Source of the DNA: CALDSL01 sp039810245
GTDB taxonomy: Bacteria > Chloroflexota > Anaerolineae > Anaerolineales > Anaerolineaceae
Assembly: GCA_039810245.1 (NCBI GenBank)
Contig: JBDHWQ010000020.1
Coordinates: forward strand, 10,137 to 74,136
Direction: 5' to 3'
DNA: 64,000 nucleotides
Part shown: positions 40,770 through 49,675 of the stretch, piece by piece
How positions within the stretch are numbered: position 1 is the stretch's first letter
Layout of the letters: every line of letters begins with the position of its first letter
Made by a program: the position numbers and the translations under genes
The notes under the pieces: generated by a model
Told to the model about the DNA's origin: nothing
Database searches by the model: none
The model's input: only the letters and a program-made list of their open reading frames with translations

Positions 40770-41540
40770 CTAGAGCAGACCCAGCTCGCGCGCGCGCCGC
40801 ACTGCCTGGACGCGGTTCTGGGCGCCGATCTTGGTATACAGGTTGTTGATGTGCGTTTTCACCGTGCTCGGGGCAATCTTGAGCCGCAGCGCGATCTCCT
40901 GGTTCGACAGGCCGTCGCTCAACAGGCGCAGAACATCCAGCTCGCGCGCGCTGACCGGCTCGGCCGGCTCCCCGGCCTCTGCGCGCGCTATGCCGGCGCC
41001 GTCAGGCAGCCCGTCACCCGGCTCCACGCGCAAGCGCTGCGCCAGATCCGGGTTGCGCCGCGCCAGCCACAGCACGCCCCCCGCGCCGATCAGCAGCAGC
41101 GGCGCGGAAATCTGGATAAACGGCCCGCCGGTAATGGCGCCAAAGATTACAAAGCCGCTCAACCCGCCCAGCAGCAGACCCCAGGCGCACTGGCGCAGCA
41201 CGCGCGGCCAGCGAAACGTCAGCCCGGCCAGCAGCAGGCCGGCCCCGGCGGCAGCCAGGGGCAGCATCCAGGCATAGGCCCAGGCGCTCCAATCCGCGGT
41301 GGCCACGTTGAGCAGAAATACCAGCCCCAGGGCGGCAAACACAGCACCGGGAACATACAGAAGCGCGGCCCAGCGCTGCTCCGTGCCCAGGTAGCGCCCC
41401 AGGCCCAGGAAGATCCCGCCCAGCGCCAGGAATACGACCGGCAAGGCGAAATTGACCTGTCCGCCCAGCGCGATACTCAACGCCAGCAAGACGGCCCCGG
41501 TGAGGATTAACCCATACGTGACAATGCGAATAAGGGACAT
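40770..41540 (-). CDS. Membrane-bound LuxR-type transcription regulator
   Basis: The 256-residue protein has six predicted membrane helices in residues 5-165. A short linker rich in Ala, Glu and Pro leads to a LuxR helix-turn-helix (residues 193-256: VSARELDVLRLLSDGLSNQE, then IALRLKIAPSTVKTHINNLY). There is no receiver domain, so the membrane part is the likely sensor. This architecture links a membrane signal directly to DNA. The target is unknown; the SDR pair lies downstream after the terminator at 40725. Confidence 0.88.
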   Translation of the reverse strand: MSLIRIVTYGLILTGAVLLALSIALGGQVNFALPVVFLALGGIFLGLGRYLGTEQRWAALLYVPGAVFAALGLVFLLNVATADWSAWAYAWMLPLAAAGAGLLLAGLTFRWPRVLRQCAWGLLLGGLSGFVIFGAITGGPFIQISAPLLLIGAGGVLWLARRNPDLAQRLRVEPGDGLPDGAGIARAEAGEPAEPVSARELDVLRLLSDGLSNQEIALRLKIAPSTVKTHINNLYTKIGAQNRVQAVRRARELGLL

Positions 41541-41603
41541 GGACAGCCGGATCCGAGAAGTTTGTACCTGATTATAACCCGGACGCCGGCCACGAGGTGC
41601 AGC

Positions 41604-42287
41604 TTACCCGGTGGGCGTGTCCCACCATTTTGAGAGACGCCGGCCGCTGAGCGAGGGCTGGTCCATGTAGTGCGATACGTCGTTGAACAGCATCAGCCGC
41701 GCGCGCACCGGGTCCTTGAAGTCGACCACGTTCAGGCATGCCGGCGACTGGTCCAGCCGGTCGCGATAGCCGCGCGCGTCAAAGCCCAGCAGGCTGCTGA
41801 TCAGCAGGCGCAGCGTGGCCTTGTGCGACACCACCAGCACGCGCTCGCCGCGGTGGCAGGTGACGATCTCGCGGATCACCGGCAGGGCGCGCGCGATCAC
41901 GTTCACCCCGGCCTCTCCGCCCTGCGGCGCAAAGGTGAACGGGTCTTCTTCCCAGGCGGCATACTCGGCCGGGAATTCCATTTCTACGTCGGCGCGGCGC
42001 ATGCCTTCCCAGTGGCCATGATGGATCTCGCGCAGCTCCTCGCGCCGGATCAATTCCAGCCTGTGCGGCGCGGCCAGGATCGACGCGGTATGCACCGTGC
42101 GCGCCATCGGGCTGCAGTATACCGCTGAGATGCCGTCATCCGACAGGCGCAGCGCCAGCCGTTCGGCCTGGGCGATGCCCTCTTCCGACAGCTCGACGTC
42201 TACTGCCCCGGCAAAACGGTCTTCCGCACTCAGGCGGGTGGCGCCGTGGCGCACGAGATACAGGCGCGTGGTCGGTTGTGTTCCCAT
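41604..42287 (-). CDS. Histidine phosphatase (phosphoglycerate-mutase-like)
   Basis: The 227-residue protein has the phospho-histidine motif LYLVRHGATRLS, the second arginine region CSPMARTVHTA, REIHHGHWEGM with the catalytic acid, and the late histidine in VLVVSHKATLRLLI. It belongs to the CobC/GpmB/phytase-like group and removes phosphate from small molecules; the substrate cannot be deduced. GGGAG precedes the ATG at 42287. The upstream open frame to 42374 overlaps the preceding gene and is rejected. Confidence 0.88.
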   Translation of the reverse strand: MGTQPTTRLYLVRHGATRLSAEDRFAGAVDVELSEEGIAQAERLALRLSDDGISAVYCSPMARTVHTASILAAPHRLELIRREELREIHHGHWEGMRRADVEMEFPAEYAAWEEDPFTFAPQGGEAGVNVIARALPVIREIVTCHRGERVLVVSHKATLRLLISSLLGFDARGYRDRLDQSPACLNVVDFKDPVRARLMLFNDVSHYMDQPSLSGRRLSKWWDTPTG

Positions 42288-42325
42288 GCGTACTCCCTTT
42301 TCCAGCCGTTCCGAGCGCGCGACAA

Positions 42326-42682
42326 TTATTTCTGCGCGATACCCAGGTTGTGCTCCAGGTGAGCCGTAAACCACGCCACCACCGTTTGGGTCACGCCCTT
42401 GCGCGCGCCAAACATCAGCTTTCGGTCCAGCGCGTCCAGCGGGTAGGCATCTACTACCACCAGATTGCCACCCTCATCTGCGCGCACTTCACAGGTCAGA
42501 TAGGTACGCTCGCCAAGCACCTTGCCCAGGATCGTCTTGGGAAAGCGCGCTTCCACCGTATACGCCGCGGTGTCCGACTTGACGATCTTACCTTCCAGCT
42601 TTTCAATCGCCTTCAACCCCGCCTGGTAAATGCTGGCGGCATCCTGATTGTAGCGTTTTTCCTGATGCTGTTCCAGGGGCAT
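42326..42682 (-). CDS. Conserved-looking small protein of unknown function
   Basis: The 118-residue protein (MPLEQHQEKRYNQDAASIYQ...) alternates helix and strand: KAIEKLEGKIVKSDTAAYTV, then RTYLTCEVRADEGGNLVVVDAYPL. This suggests a START/SRPBCC-like or ligand-binding alpha-beta fold. I cannot name a family. GAGGTGAAGC gives a good ribosome site. It lies 38 bases before the histidine phosphatase on the same strand. A GC-rich stem at 42711-42737 separates it from the PTS operon. Confidence 0.7.
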   Translation of the reverse strand: MPLEQHQEKRYNQDAASIYQAGLKAIEKLEGKIVKSDTAAYTVEARFPKTILGKVLGERTYLTCEVRADEGGNLVVVDAYPLDALDRKLMFGARKGVTQTVVAWFTAHLEHNLGIAQK

Positions 42683-42710
42683 GCTTCACCTCACATGGTC
42701 ATGCACATGT

Positions 42711-42737
42711 GCCGGGGCGGGTTGCGCCCGCCCCGGC
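42711..42737. terminator. Stem-loop between PTS operon and the small-protein gene
   Basis: GCCGGGGCGGG (42711-42721) pairs with CCCGCCCCGGC (42727-42737), followed by TTTTT on the plus strand. On the minus strand, where the flanking genes run, there is no T-run, so termination of the PTS operon here is likely but not certain. Confidence 0.65.
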
Positions 42738-42746
42738 TTTTTCGGG

Positions 42747-43685
42747 TTAAATTCGTTCCAGCAGCTCGTAGCGCACCTGCGCCTTGAGCGCCTCGATCAA
42801 TGCCTGCGAACCCACTTCCGTACCGCTCAGGCTGGCGGTGGCCGCGCCGCTGGCCACGCCCCAACCCAGGGCTTCTTTGAGCGTCTCACCGCGCATCAGC
42901 GCCCACACCAGTCCACCCACCATGGAATCGCCGGCGCCAATCGGATTCTTCTCCTGGATGCGCGGGCTGCGTACCAGCCAGGTCTCTTCCGGGGTTTGCA
43001 GCAGCGCGCCGGCCTTGCCCATCGAAATCACCACGTTCTGCGCGCCCAGCGCACGGATAGCGGCCGCACCCGCGGCAATCGCTTCGGGCGTGTCCATGGG
43101 CAGCCCGGTAATGCCGCGCGCTTCTTCGGCATTGGGCTTCACCAGATATGGCCCTTGCAGGCAGCCCAGCCGCAGCGCCTCGCCGTTGGTGTCGAGAATG
43201 GCATGCGCGGCGTGCCGGTTGAGCACCGCAATGATGCGCGCGTAGAAATCCTCGCCCACGCCCGGCGGCAGGCTGCCGGCCATCACCCACCAGTCGCCCG
43301 GCGCGGCCAGGGCATCGATCTTTTCCAGCAGCGCCTGCTGGTGGTCTTCATCCACCACCGGGCCTTTTTCGTTGACCTTGATGTAGTGATCGTGCGCCTG
43401 AGTAACGATGCTGACGTTGGTGCGCGTTTCGCCGGGGACCCAGACGAAATCGGTGGCGACCCCCAGGTCGGCCAGGCCGTCTTCCAGCATCTGACCGGCG
43501 TGGCCGCCCAGAAAGCCCACCGCCACGCTGGGCGTGTCCAGGCCGCGCAGCAGCCGGGAGACGTTAAACCCTTTGCCGCCATAATCGACACGGCTTTCAC
43601 TTGCCCGCAGAACCGAGTCAAACGCAACTTCGCTCACGGTCAATTCGCGGTCCACCGCCGGGTTGAGCGTCAGGGTGTAGATCAT
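42747..43685 (-). CDS. PfkB-family sugar-phosphate kinase (1-phosphofructokinase/tagatose-6-phosphate kinase type)
   Basis: The 312-residue kinase starts MIYTLTLNPAVDREL, as in FruK and LacC. It has the substrate-side motif YGGKGFNVSRLL, NAEEARGITG and the catalytic-base signature NPIGAGDSMVGG. It transfers phosphate from ATP to C6 of fructose 1-phosphate or C1 of tagatose 6-phosphate. It is last in a polyol PTS operon after a zinc dehydrogenase, 13 bases downstream. If the dehydrogenase makes fructose 1-phosphate or tagatose 6-phosphate, this enzyme completes the route to glycolysis. No fructose-specific EIIBC is present. Confidence 0.9.
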   Translation of the reverse strand: MIYTLTLNPAVDRELTVSEVAFDSVLRASESRVDYGGKGFNVSRLLRGLDTPSVAVGFLGGHAGQMLEDGLADLGVATDFVWVPGETRTNVSIVTQAHDHYIKVNEKGPVVDEDHQQALLEKIDALAAPGDWWVMAGSLPPGVGEDFYARIIAVLNRHAAHAILDTNGEALRLGCLQGPYLVKPNAEEARGITGLPMDTPEAIAAGAAAIRALGAQNVVISMGKAGALLQTPEETWLVRSPRIQEKNPIGAGDSMVGGLVWALMRGETLKEALGWGVASGAATASLSGTEVGSQALIEALKAQVRYELLERI

Positions 43686-43698
43686 ACTGCCTCGCAGT

Positions 43699-45435
43699 CT
43701 ATTCGGGCTTTACCCATTTCTGTTCGATCAGCGCTTCTTCGGCTTCCTGTGTCCACAGGTTGCCCTCGCCCAGCTTTTCGCCAACTTCCGGCAGGCGTTC
43801 TTTCAGCTCATCCAGGCCCATCAGCGGCAGCCCGCTGATCTGCGGGAAGACCACCACCTTACCGGGGTAGCGACCCTGCATCACCGATTCGATCGCCTCG
43901 CGCGCCGTTTCCATGCCGCCAATGGCAGCCACCGAGCGGCCGGGGGATAGCGTACCCGCCATGCGGCGGTTCATCACCTGCGCCTGGTCGTCGATCGTCA
44001 GGCCGGAGGTGCCGGTATACTGCGCGTTGTGCAGGTACACATTGCTCAACTGCACCTTGCCCATCGTGCCGTTAGGCACGCCGGCAAACAATACCAGCAT
44101 GCCATCCGGTTTCATCACCGCGTCACCTTCTTCCATCAGTTTTGCCACCGGCACCGAAACCACCACGTCATCCGCACCGGCGCCATCCGTGGCCTGCATG
44201 ACGAAATCGGTAAAGCTGAGCGGGCTGGTGTTGGGATTGAACAGCAGCAGCTTGCGCCCGTTTTTCTCAGCCAGCGTGGTAAACAGCATCTCCATCGTCT
44301 TCAGACGCTCGTCGCTCACCTCGGTGGCAATCACCAGCCGCGGTCCGTCCGGCAGCTCCAGCGCGCGCTGCACGTGCATCTGGCCCATCGGGCCGCCCGC
44401 GCCAATAAACACCGTGCTCCCGTGGCTGCGCAGCTCGCAGCGGTTGCGTTCTTCGCCGTATGCCGTGGAGATTACGGTTCCGTTTGTGCCATAAAAAGCA
44501 ATGTAATCGTAGTGCAGGCGGCCCAGGTCCACTTCTACCAGGCCATCCAGTGGCTGCGTGCCAACCAGATTGAGCGTGCCGCGCCGTGCGATCTGGCGCC
44601 CGATCTGGCCTACGGCAGCCGCCGAAGACGGCTGTAGCACGATGATGTCATCAAAGCCACCGCCGGTAATCTCGCGCGTGATGGTTTCGTACGCATCGAC
44701 GGCCAACCCGTTGCGCTCGATGATTTGCGCGCCGGTCTGTTCCACCAGCCGGCGCAGCGAGGCGGGCACATCGGTCAGCACCACACAGCCGGGTTGGAGC
44801 GGCGCATCATAGCTGTATTCGGTCGTATCCCCGGGACGGCCGATGATCCACATGCTGCCGCCAGGCTTGGGCCACAGGCGGCGGCGCTGCGTATACGCGC
44901 CGATCACGCAGCCCCAGGGTTCCAGCAGCGACGACTCGGCGTAGCCCATCTCGTCTTCCAACGGCAGCAGGCATACACCGGTATCGGTTTCCAGCAGCTC
45001 TTTGCCAATCAGGTGGTATTGGATCAAACCGCCCGGCACGGTGTAACCGTAGGCGGTGCTTTTGCCGTTCTGGTAAATATCCGGCTGCACAGCCAGGCGC
45101 TGCCCGGGGTAGAAGCGGGCGGCCAGGTTCTTGCCCACCTTCACCACCGTCAGCGAAACTTCGTGCCCCAGGCGGGTGGGCTCTTTGCGCATATCCCGGT
45201 GATAAAGCTTGGGATGATCCGGCCCCTGCTTGATGACTTTGATGTCGGAAAAGCATACACCCACGCTGTCAATGCGTACCAGCATGTGATCGTCGTCTGG
45301 CTCAGGCACATCGAATAATTCCGGTTTGCCATCTTCGCCCATGCTGTCCATGCCCGCGCCGTACAAATTCCAGGCCAGGGTTTTTTCCGGCAGGTGATAA
45401 TCGAGCGAACGGTACGCGCGATAATTTTCCTTCAT
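43699..45435 (-). CDS. Long zinc-type medium-chain dehydrogenase, putative polyol-phosphate dehydrogenase
   Basis: The 578-residue protein is a medium-chain (ADH-like) dehydrogenase. The GroES-like domain has GVCFSDIKV (catalytic cysteine) and RLGHEVSLTVV, with EPWGC where the family has E-P-x-x-C. The four-cysteine structural-zinc loop is absent. The protein is about 200 residues longer than usual; residues 180-330 and 335-480 each show Rossmann-like strands (SMWIIGRPGD, VFIGAGGPMGQMH), suggesting a duplicated or inserted nucleotide-binding region. Placed between the HPr-enzyme I gene and a PfkB kinase, it probably oxidises or reduces a sugar phosphate, comparable with galactitol-phosphate dehydrogenase or sorbose-1-phosphate reductase. 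The start at 45435 uses AAAGG upstream. Confidence 0.72.
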   Translation of the reverse strand: MKENYRAYRSLDYHLPEKTLAWNLYGAGMDSMGEDGKPELFDVPEPDDDHMLVRIDSVGVCFSDIKVIKQGPDHPKLYHRDMRKEPTRLGHEVSLTVVKVGKNLAARFYPGQRLAVQPDIYQNGKSTAYGYTVPGGLIQYHLIGKELLETDTGVCLLPLEDEMGYAESSLLEPWGCVIGAYTQRRRLWPKPGGSMWIIGRPGDTTEYSYDAPLQPGCVVLTDVPASLRRLVEQTGAQIIERNGLAVDAYETITREITGGGFDDIIVLQPSSAAAVGQIGRQIARRGTLNLVGTQPLDGLVEVDLGRLHYDYIAFYGTNGTVISTAYGEERNRCELRSHGSTVFIGAGGPMGQMHVQRALELPDGPRLVIATEVSDERLKTMEMLFTTLAEKNGRKLLLFNPNTSPLSFTDFVMQATDGAGADDVVVSVPVAKLMEEGDAVMKPDGMLVLFAGVPNGTMGKVQLSNVYLHNAQYTGTSGLTIDDQAQVMNRRMAGTLSPGRSVAAIGGMETAREAIESVMQGRYPGKVVVFPQISGLPLMGLDELKERLPEVGEKLGEGNLWTQEAEEALIEQKWVKPE

Positions 45436-45473
45436 CCTATCCATCCTTTCACAAAACCAATCTTTTTCCGATA

Positions 45474-47507
45474 TCAACCTTGAAATGCTTTTACCAGCGC
45501 GCGCACTTCCTGGGGTGTGGCGCAGTCCAGCGCCCTGCGCGCCAGCGACTGCGCATCGGCCAGCCGCAGCGTGCGCACTTGCGCCTTCACCTGTGGCACT
45601 GAGCGGATGTTGACGCTCAGTTCATCAATACCCAGCCCCACCAGTACCGGCAGCGCGGTTGGGTCCGCGCCCAACTCGCCGCACAGATCGCAGCGCTTAC
45701 CAAATTTGTGCGCCGCATCGATGGTATGGGCGATCAGCCGCAGCACCGCGGGGTGCAGGCCATCGGTCATAAACGCCATCGTCGGGTGGCCGCGGTCAAC
45801 TGCCAGCGTGTACTGGGTCAGGTCGTTGGTACCAAGCGAGAAGAAATCCACCTCGGGCGCAATCACATCCGCCATCAACGCCGCGGATGGCACTTCCACC
45901 ATAATACCCACCTGCACCGCCGGCGCGTTTAGATCGCGGCAAAGATCGTCAAGGATGGCTCGCGCGCGGCGCACCTCGGTCACATCCGCCACCATCGGGA
46001 ACATGATGCGCAGGTTACCGTACGGGGCGGCGCGCAGGATGGAACGCAGCTGATCCTGGAACAACTCTGGGCGGTTGAAACACAGGCGGATGCCGCGCTC
46101 GCCCAGGAACGGGTTGAGCTCCGGCTTCATGCTGATATACGACACCGGTTTATCGCCGCCGATATCCAGCGTACGCACAATCACCGGCAGGTTTCTCATG
46201 GCAGCGGCAATATCACGGTAAACGTTGAACTGCTCTTCTTCGTCCGGGCCGGTACCACGTTCGAGGAACAGGAATTCGGTGCGCAGCAGCCCCACGCCAT
46301 CCGCGCCCTGGCGCAGCGCTTCCAGCGCGTCGGCCAGCGAGCCGATGTTCGCGGTCACATCCACGTGATGCCCGTCCAGCGTAATAGCCGGCTTGCCGGC
46401 CTGCGCCAGGCTCACCCGGCGCTGCTCCTGCCATAGGCTCTCACGCTGGCGCGCCTGCTCCAGCACCTGCGGGCTCGGATCCGGGATCAGCAGCCCATCA
46501 TTCCCATCGATCACGGCCATGCAGCCTTCGGGCAGCGAGAGGATGCCCTCATCCGCGGCCACCACGGCGGGCAGCCCCAGCGCGCGCGCCAGGATAGCAA
46601 TATGTGCGGTTGGCCCGCCGGTGGTAATGCAAAAGCCCAGCACACGTTGCGGGTCAAACGTGGCCGTCTGCGATGGCGACAGGTCAGTGGCAATCACAAT
46701 CACCGGAGAACCAGCTTCAGCCAGAGTCTTTTCCTTCAGGCCGAGCATCAACCGCAACACGCGCCTGCCCACATCACGCAGATCATCGGCGCGAGCAGCC
46801 AGCAGCGGGTCGGGCAGGGTGGCAACCATCGCGGCGCGCGCTTCAATGGCAGTCTGCCAGGCGCGCACCACGTTCTCCCCACCGGCCACAGATTCCTGCA
46901 CGGCTTCGTGCAGCTCGGGGTCTTCCATCAACTCGATGTGCGCTTCAAAAATCGCGGCTTCGGCGCCCAGCTTCTTTTCCACCATGCCCTGGTGCAGCCG
47001 GGCCAGATCTTCGCGCGCCTGCTGCATGGCCGCTTCCAGGTTCATTTTTGGGTTGCGGCATAGTTCTTCCAGTGCATCCAGGCTGGTATCGGCCTGTTCG
47101 AGGTGGAACACAGGCCCAATGCCAATCCCCGGAGAGGCAGCGATGCCGCGCAATGCCCCGGCCAGGGTACTAGATGAGGCAGCCGGCGCCGTCACCTGGG
47201 GAATGGGCGCCTGCGAAACAGCGACCGCTGCGGGTGCGGGTTCCAGATCGCCCAGCCCGGCATTGATTGCCTCGACCAGCGCTTCGAAGGCGGCATCTTC
47301 ATCAACGCCGCTCACCTGCAGGTGAACCGGGCTGCCCTGGGTAGCGCCCAGGGTCAGCACCGACACCATGCTCTTGGCGTTGGCCTTTTTGGCCCCATGC
47401 TGCAGCGATATATCCGCCTGGAATTTTTTGGCCAGGTTGACCAGCACCTTAGCCGGGCGCGCGTGCAAGCCCGTGGGGTTGGGGATTACAAGGTCAATCT
47501 CTTTCAT
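45474..47507 (-). CDS. HPr-enzyme I fusion of the PTS
   Basis: The 677-residue protein fuses both general PTS components. Residues 1-90 are HPr with phospho-His15 (PTGLHARPAKVL) and a serine at position 46 (KANAKSMVSVL), the site used by HPr kinase. An Ala/Pro/Val linker (90-115) leads to enzyme I with SPGIGIG, phospho-His302 in TTGGPTAHIAIL, RTEFLFLERG, LDIGGDKPVSYIS and FFSLGTNDLTQYTLAVDRG. It transfers phosphate from PEP to the EIIA encoded upstream. ATG 47507 is preferred to GTG 47510 because AAAGG lies eight bases before it. The stand-alone enzyme I at 1127-2857 is a separate paralogue. Confidence 0.95.
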   Translation of the reverse strand: MKEIDLVIPNPTGLHARPAKVLVNLAKKFQADISLQHGAKKANAKSMVSVLTLGATQGSPVHLQVSGVDEDAAFEALVEAINAGLGDLEPAPAAVAVSQAPIPQVTAPAASSSTLAGALRGIAASPGIGIGPVFHLEQADTSLDALEELCRNPKMNLEAAMQQAREDLARLHQGMVEKKLGAEAAIFEAHIELMEDPELHEAVQESVAGGENVVRAWQTAIEARAAMVATLPDPLLAARADDLRDVGRRVLRLMLGLKEKTLAEAGSPVIVIATDLSPSQTATFDPQRVLGFCITTGGPTAHIAILARALGLPAVVAADEGILSLPEGCMAVIDGNDGLLIPDPSPQVLEQARQRESLWQEQRRVSLAQAGKPAITLDGHHVDVTANIGSLADALEALRQGADGVGLLRTEFLFLERGTGPDEEEQFNVYRDIAAAMRNLPVIVRTLDIGGDKPVSYISMKPELNPFLGERGIRLCFNRPELFQDQLRSILRAAPYGNLRIMFPMVADVTEVRRARAILDDLCRDLNAPAVQVGIMVEVPSAALMADVIAPEVDFFSLGTNDLTQYTLAVDRGHPTMAFMTDGLHPAVLRLIAHTIDAAHKFGKRCDLCGELGADPTALPVLVGLGIDELSVNIRSVPQVKAQVRTLRLADAQSLARRALDCATPQEVRALVKAFQG

Positions 47508-47561
47508 CACTCAGGCCTTTCCGCCCGGCATATTTGCGCCGGCATGGAGTTGTTTGCGCGT

Positions 47562-47990
47562 TTATTCCGCGCTCAGGTGGCCAAGGATCACGTCCGGGTC
47601 GGCCGTGTTGAGCATCTCGGCCAGGATCGCTTCGTCTTCTACAGCTTCGGCCAGGTTCGAAAGCACGCCCACGTGCTCATCGCCCGACGCGGCGATACCA
47701 ATCACAAGATATACGGTATCGTCTTCGTCCCACAGCACGCCGGCCGGAATCTGCAGCACCGAAAGGCCGGTTTTGAGGATATGGTCACGATTTTCATACA
47801 CTCCGTGAGGGATGGCCACGCCATTGCCCAGGCTGGTAGACATCGACTGCTCCCGGGCAAGCATCCCGTCAATATATGGGGGCAGCACGCAGCCCGATTT
47901 CACCAGCAGCTCACCAGCCTGGCGCACGGCATCCGCCTTATCCAGCGCGCTACCTTGCAGCACAATACGATCTTTCGACAATATCGTCAT
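47562..47990 (-). CDS. mtlF: Mannitol-type PTS EIIA
   Basis: The 142-residue protein is a free EIIA of the mannitol/fructose class; phospho-His62 lies in GNGVAIPHGVYENRDHI, very close to mannitol EIIA. It starts MTILSKDRIVLQGSALDK. In E. coli this domain is fused in MtlA, while Gram-positive systems encode it separately as MtlF, as here. It passes phosphate from the HPr-enzyme I fusion, encoded next, to EIIB, encoded before it. A 54-base gap separates it from the fusion gene. Confidence 0.92.
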   Translation of the reverse strand: MTILSKDRIVLQGSALDKADAVRQAGELLVKSGCVLPPYIDGMLAREQSMSTSLGNGVAIPHGVYENRDHILKTGLSVLQIPAGVLWDEDDTVYLVIGIAASGDEHVGVLSNLAEAVEDEAILAEMLNTADPDVILGHLSAE

Positions 47991-48079
47991 CGTCGCTCCC
48001 TCAAATATACAATAACAAAGCCGGCTGCCGCGCCATAAACGAACCGTGCGGCAGTCTTTCGCACCGGTCGCGCGGCCGG

Positions 48080-48409
48080 TTAAAAATCCGCACCCTTAAT
48101 ATCGGTTTTCTCCGCGATAGCCTTTACCAGGTTGTCAAACACCGGGTCATTCAAAAAGTGATTGAACGCCAGGATCACCGCGCCGGGGGCCTTGGAATGG
48201 GCCACCTTCGCCAGCCCTTTATGCACCACCACCACCTGGGCATCCGCCGGAATTTCCCGCGCGGGCTTATGCACCACGGTCACATTGGCCACCTGCGCTG
48301 CCTTGAGCTTCTTCTTCAGCGAGTTGACGCTCATCAGGCTGGAACCCATACCCGCTTCGCAGGCAAAAATGATGGATTTGATATCTGCACCTGAAATTGT
48401 GCTGGCCAT
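48080..48409 (-). CDS. Mannitol-type PTS EIIB
   Basis: The 109-residue protein is a free EIIB; the phospho-Cys17 loop IIFACEAGMGSSLMSVNSL matches the mannitol EIIB consensus (ACDAGMGSSAMG). It phosphorylates the polyol bound to EIIC. In mannitol systems EIIB is normally fused to EIIC, so the split from the EIIC at 48489-49559 is unusual. A 13-bp GC-rich hairpin lies between the two genes. EIIA follows after about 90 bases. Confidence 0.9.
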   Translation of the reverse strand: MASTISGADIKSIIFACEAGMGSSLMSVNSLKKKLKAAQVANVTVVHKPAREIPADAQVVVVHKGLAKVAHSKAPGAVILAFNHFLNDPVFDNLVKAIAEKTDIKGADF

Positions 48410-48436
48410 GCTTCACTCCTTTACTGTGGTTCAATT

Positions 48437-48472
48437 CTTGCGGGCGCGGCCGGTCGCGACCGCGCCCGCAAG
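48437..48472 (-). promoter_or_regulatory. Intercistronic hairpin between EIIC and EIIB genes
   Basis: CTTGCGGGCGCGG (48437-48449) pairs exactly with CCGCGCCCGCAAG (48460-48472). There is no T-run after it on the minus strand, so it probably protects or partly attenuates the message rather than ending the operon. Confidence 0.65.
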
Positions 48473-48488
48473 CGGGGACACCTGTTGA

Positions 48489-49559
48489 TCAGTCGCCCAG
48501 GCCAGGTACGGCCATAGGAGCGGCAACCGACTGAGTTTCTTCTTCCTCTTCCGGAACCGGGTTGACGCGCAGGATTAGCGAGCCAACCAGGAACGAGGCC
48601 ACCGCGCCCAGCAGCACACCGGTCAGAACCGCGAAGTGCTGGCCCGGCGGGATGACGGCCAGGTAAGCAAAGATCGAGCCCGGCGACGGTGTCGCCACCA
48701 GACCGGCGTTCATGATCACGAACCACAGGTCAGCCACAATGCCGCCCGTGATGACCGAGAGGATCATGATCGGGTGTGCCAGCACGTAGGGGAAGTAGAT
48801 CTCGTGGATGCCGCCCAGGAAGTGGATGATCATCGCGCCCGGAGCCGACTGCTTGAGCATGCCCTTACCGGCTACATAGAACGCTACCAGCAGGCCCAGG
48901 CCGGGGCCGGGGTTGGTTTCCAGCAGGAAGTGGATCGCGCGCCCGGTCGATTCCGAAGCGGCCACGCCCAGCGGGCTGAGCACGCCATGATTGAGGGCGT
49001 TGTTGAGGAACAGAATCTTGGCCGGTTCGATGATGATCGCGGCCAGCGGCAGCAGGCGCATGCGCAGCAGCCAGTCGACCGCGGCACCAGCCGCGTTGGA
49101 GAAGGCAACCACGATGGGGCTGATGACCAGATAGGCCAGCATGATGAGGATCAGACCGAGGATACCGGCGGAGAAGTTGTTGATCAGCATTTCAAAGCCG
49201 ACCGGGATTTTATCTTCCACCAGCTCGTCAAACTTCTTGATCAGCCAGCCACCCAGCGGGCCAACGATCATGGCGCCCAGGAACATGGGGATGCCCGCGC
49301 CAACGATCACGCCGATGGTAGCGATTGCGCCAACCACGCCGCCGCGATGCCCGTAAATCATCTTGCCGCCGGTGTAGCCGATCAGCAGCGGCAGCATGTA
49401 GGTGATCATGGGGCCAACGATCGTCGCGAATTTCTCGTTGGGAATCCACCCGGTGGGAATGAAGAGCGCGGTGAGCAGACCCCAGGCCAGGATTGCGCCG
49501 ATGTTGGGGATCACCATACCAGCCAGAAAACCACCAAAGCTTTGTAGTTTCTCGCGCAT
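48489..49559 (-). CDS. mtlA: Mannitol-type PTS EIIC membrane permease
   Basis: The 356-residue protein has about eight membrane helices and the EIIC signature GGIHEIYFPYVLAHP (substrate-binding HE pair), plus NNFSAGILGLIL and the start MREKLQSFGGFLAGMVIPNIG typical of mannitol EIIC. It imports and phosphorylates a hexitol such as mannitol. The acidic tail VPEEEEETQ ends the protein instead of a fused EIIB. AAAGGAG precedes the ATG. It is the first structural gene after the PRD regulator, with an inverted-repeat region at 49632-49660 between them. The exact hexitol is inferred only from similarity. Confidence 0.92.
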   Translation of the reverse strand: MREKLQSFGGFLAGMVIPNIGAILAWGLLTALFIPTGWIPNEKFATIVGPMITYMLPLLIGYTGGKMIYGHRGGVVGAIATIGVIVGAGIPMFLGAMIVGPLGGWLIKKFDELVEDKIPVGFEMLINNFSAGILGLILIMLAYLVISPIVVAFSNAAGAAVDWLLRMRLLPLAAIIIEPAKILFLNNALNHGVLSPLGVAASESTGRAIHFLLETNPGPGLGLLVAFYVAGKGMLKQSAPGAMIIHFLGGIHEIYFPYVLAHPIMILSVITGGIVADLWFVIMNAGLVATPSPGSIFAYLAVIPPGQHFAVLTGVLLGAVASFLVGSLILRVNPVPEEEEETQSVAAPMAVPGLGD

Positions 49560-49631
49560 AACAATTTCTCCTTTACCAAAGACAGGTGATGGATGAGCGC
49601 CGGGTGCTCGATGGAGCGGCCCGGATTACAA

Positions 49632-49660
49632 GGTAACCGCCGGCTGGTTACCGCGTAACC
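49632..49660. promoter_or_regulatory. Clustered GGTAACC/GGTTACC inverted repeats, candidate operator
   Basis: GGTAACC (49632-49638), GGTTACC (49646-49652) and GTAACC (49655-49660) form two overlapping dyads in the 116-base gap between the regulator gene and the EIIC gene. Such repeats are suitable binding sites for the PRD regulator encoded upstream. No T-run points to a terminator. Confidence 0.5.
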
Positions 49661-49675
49661 AATGTTAAGGATGCC

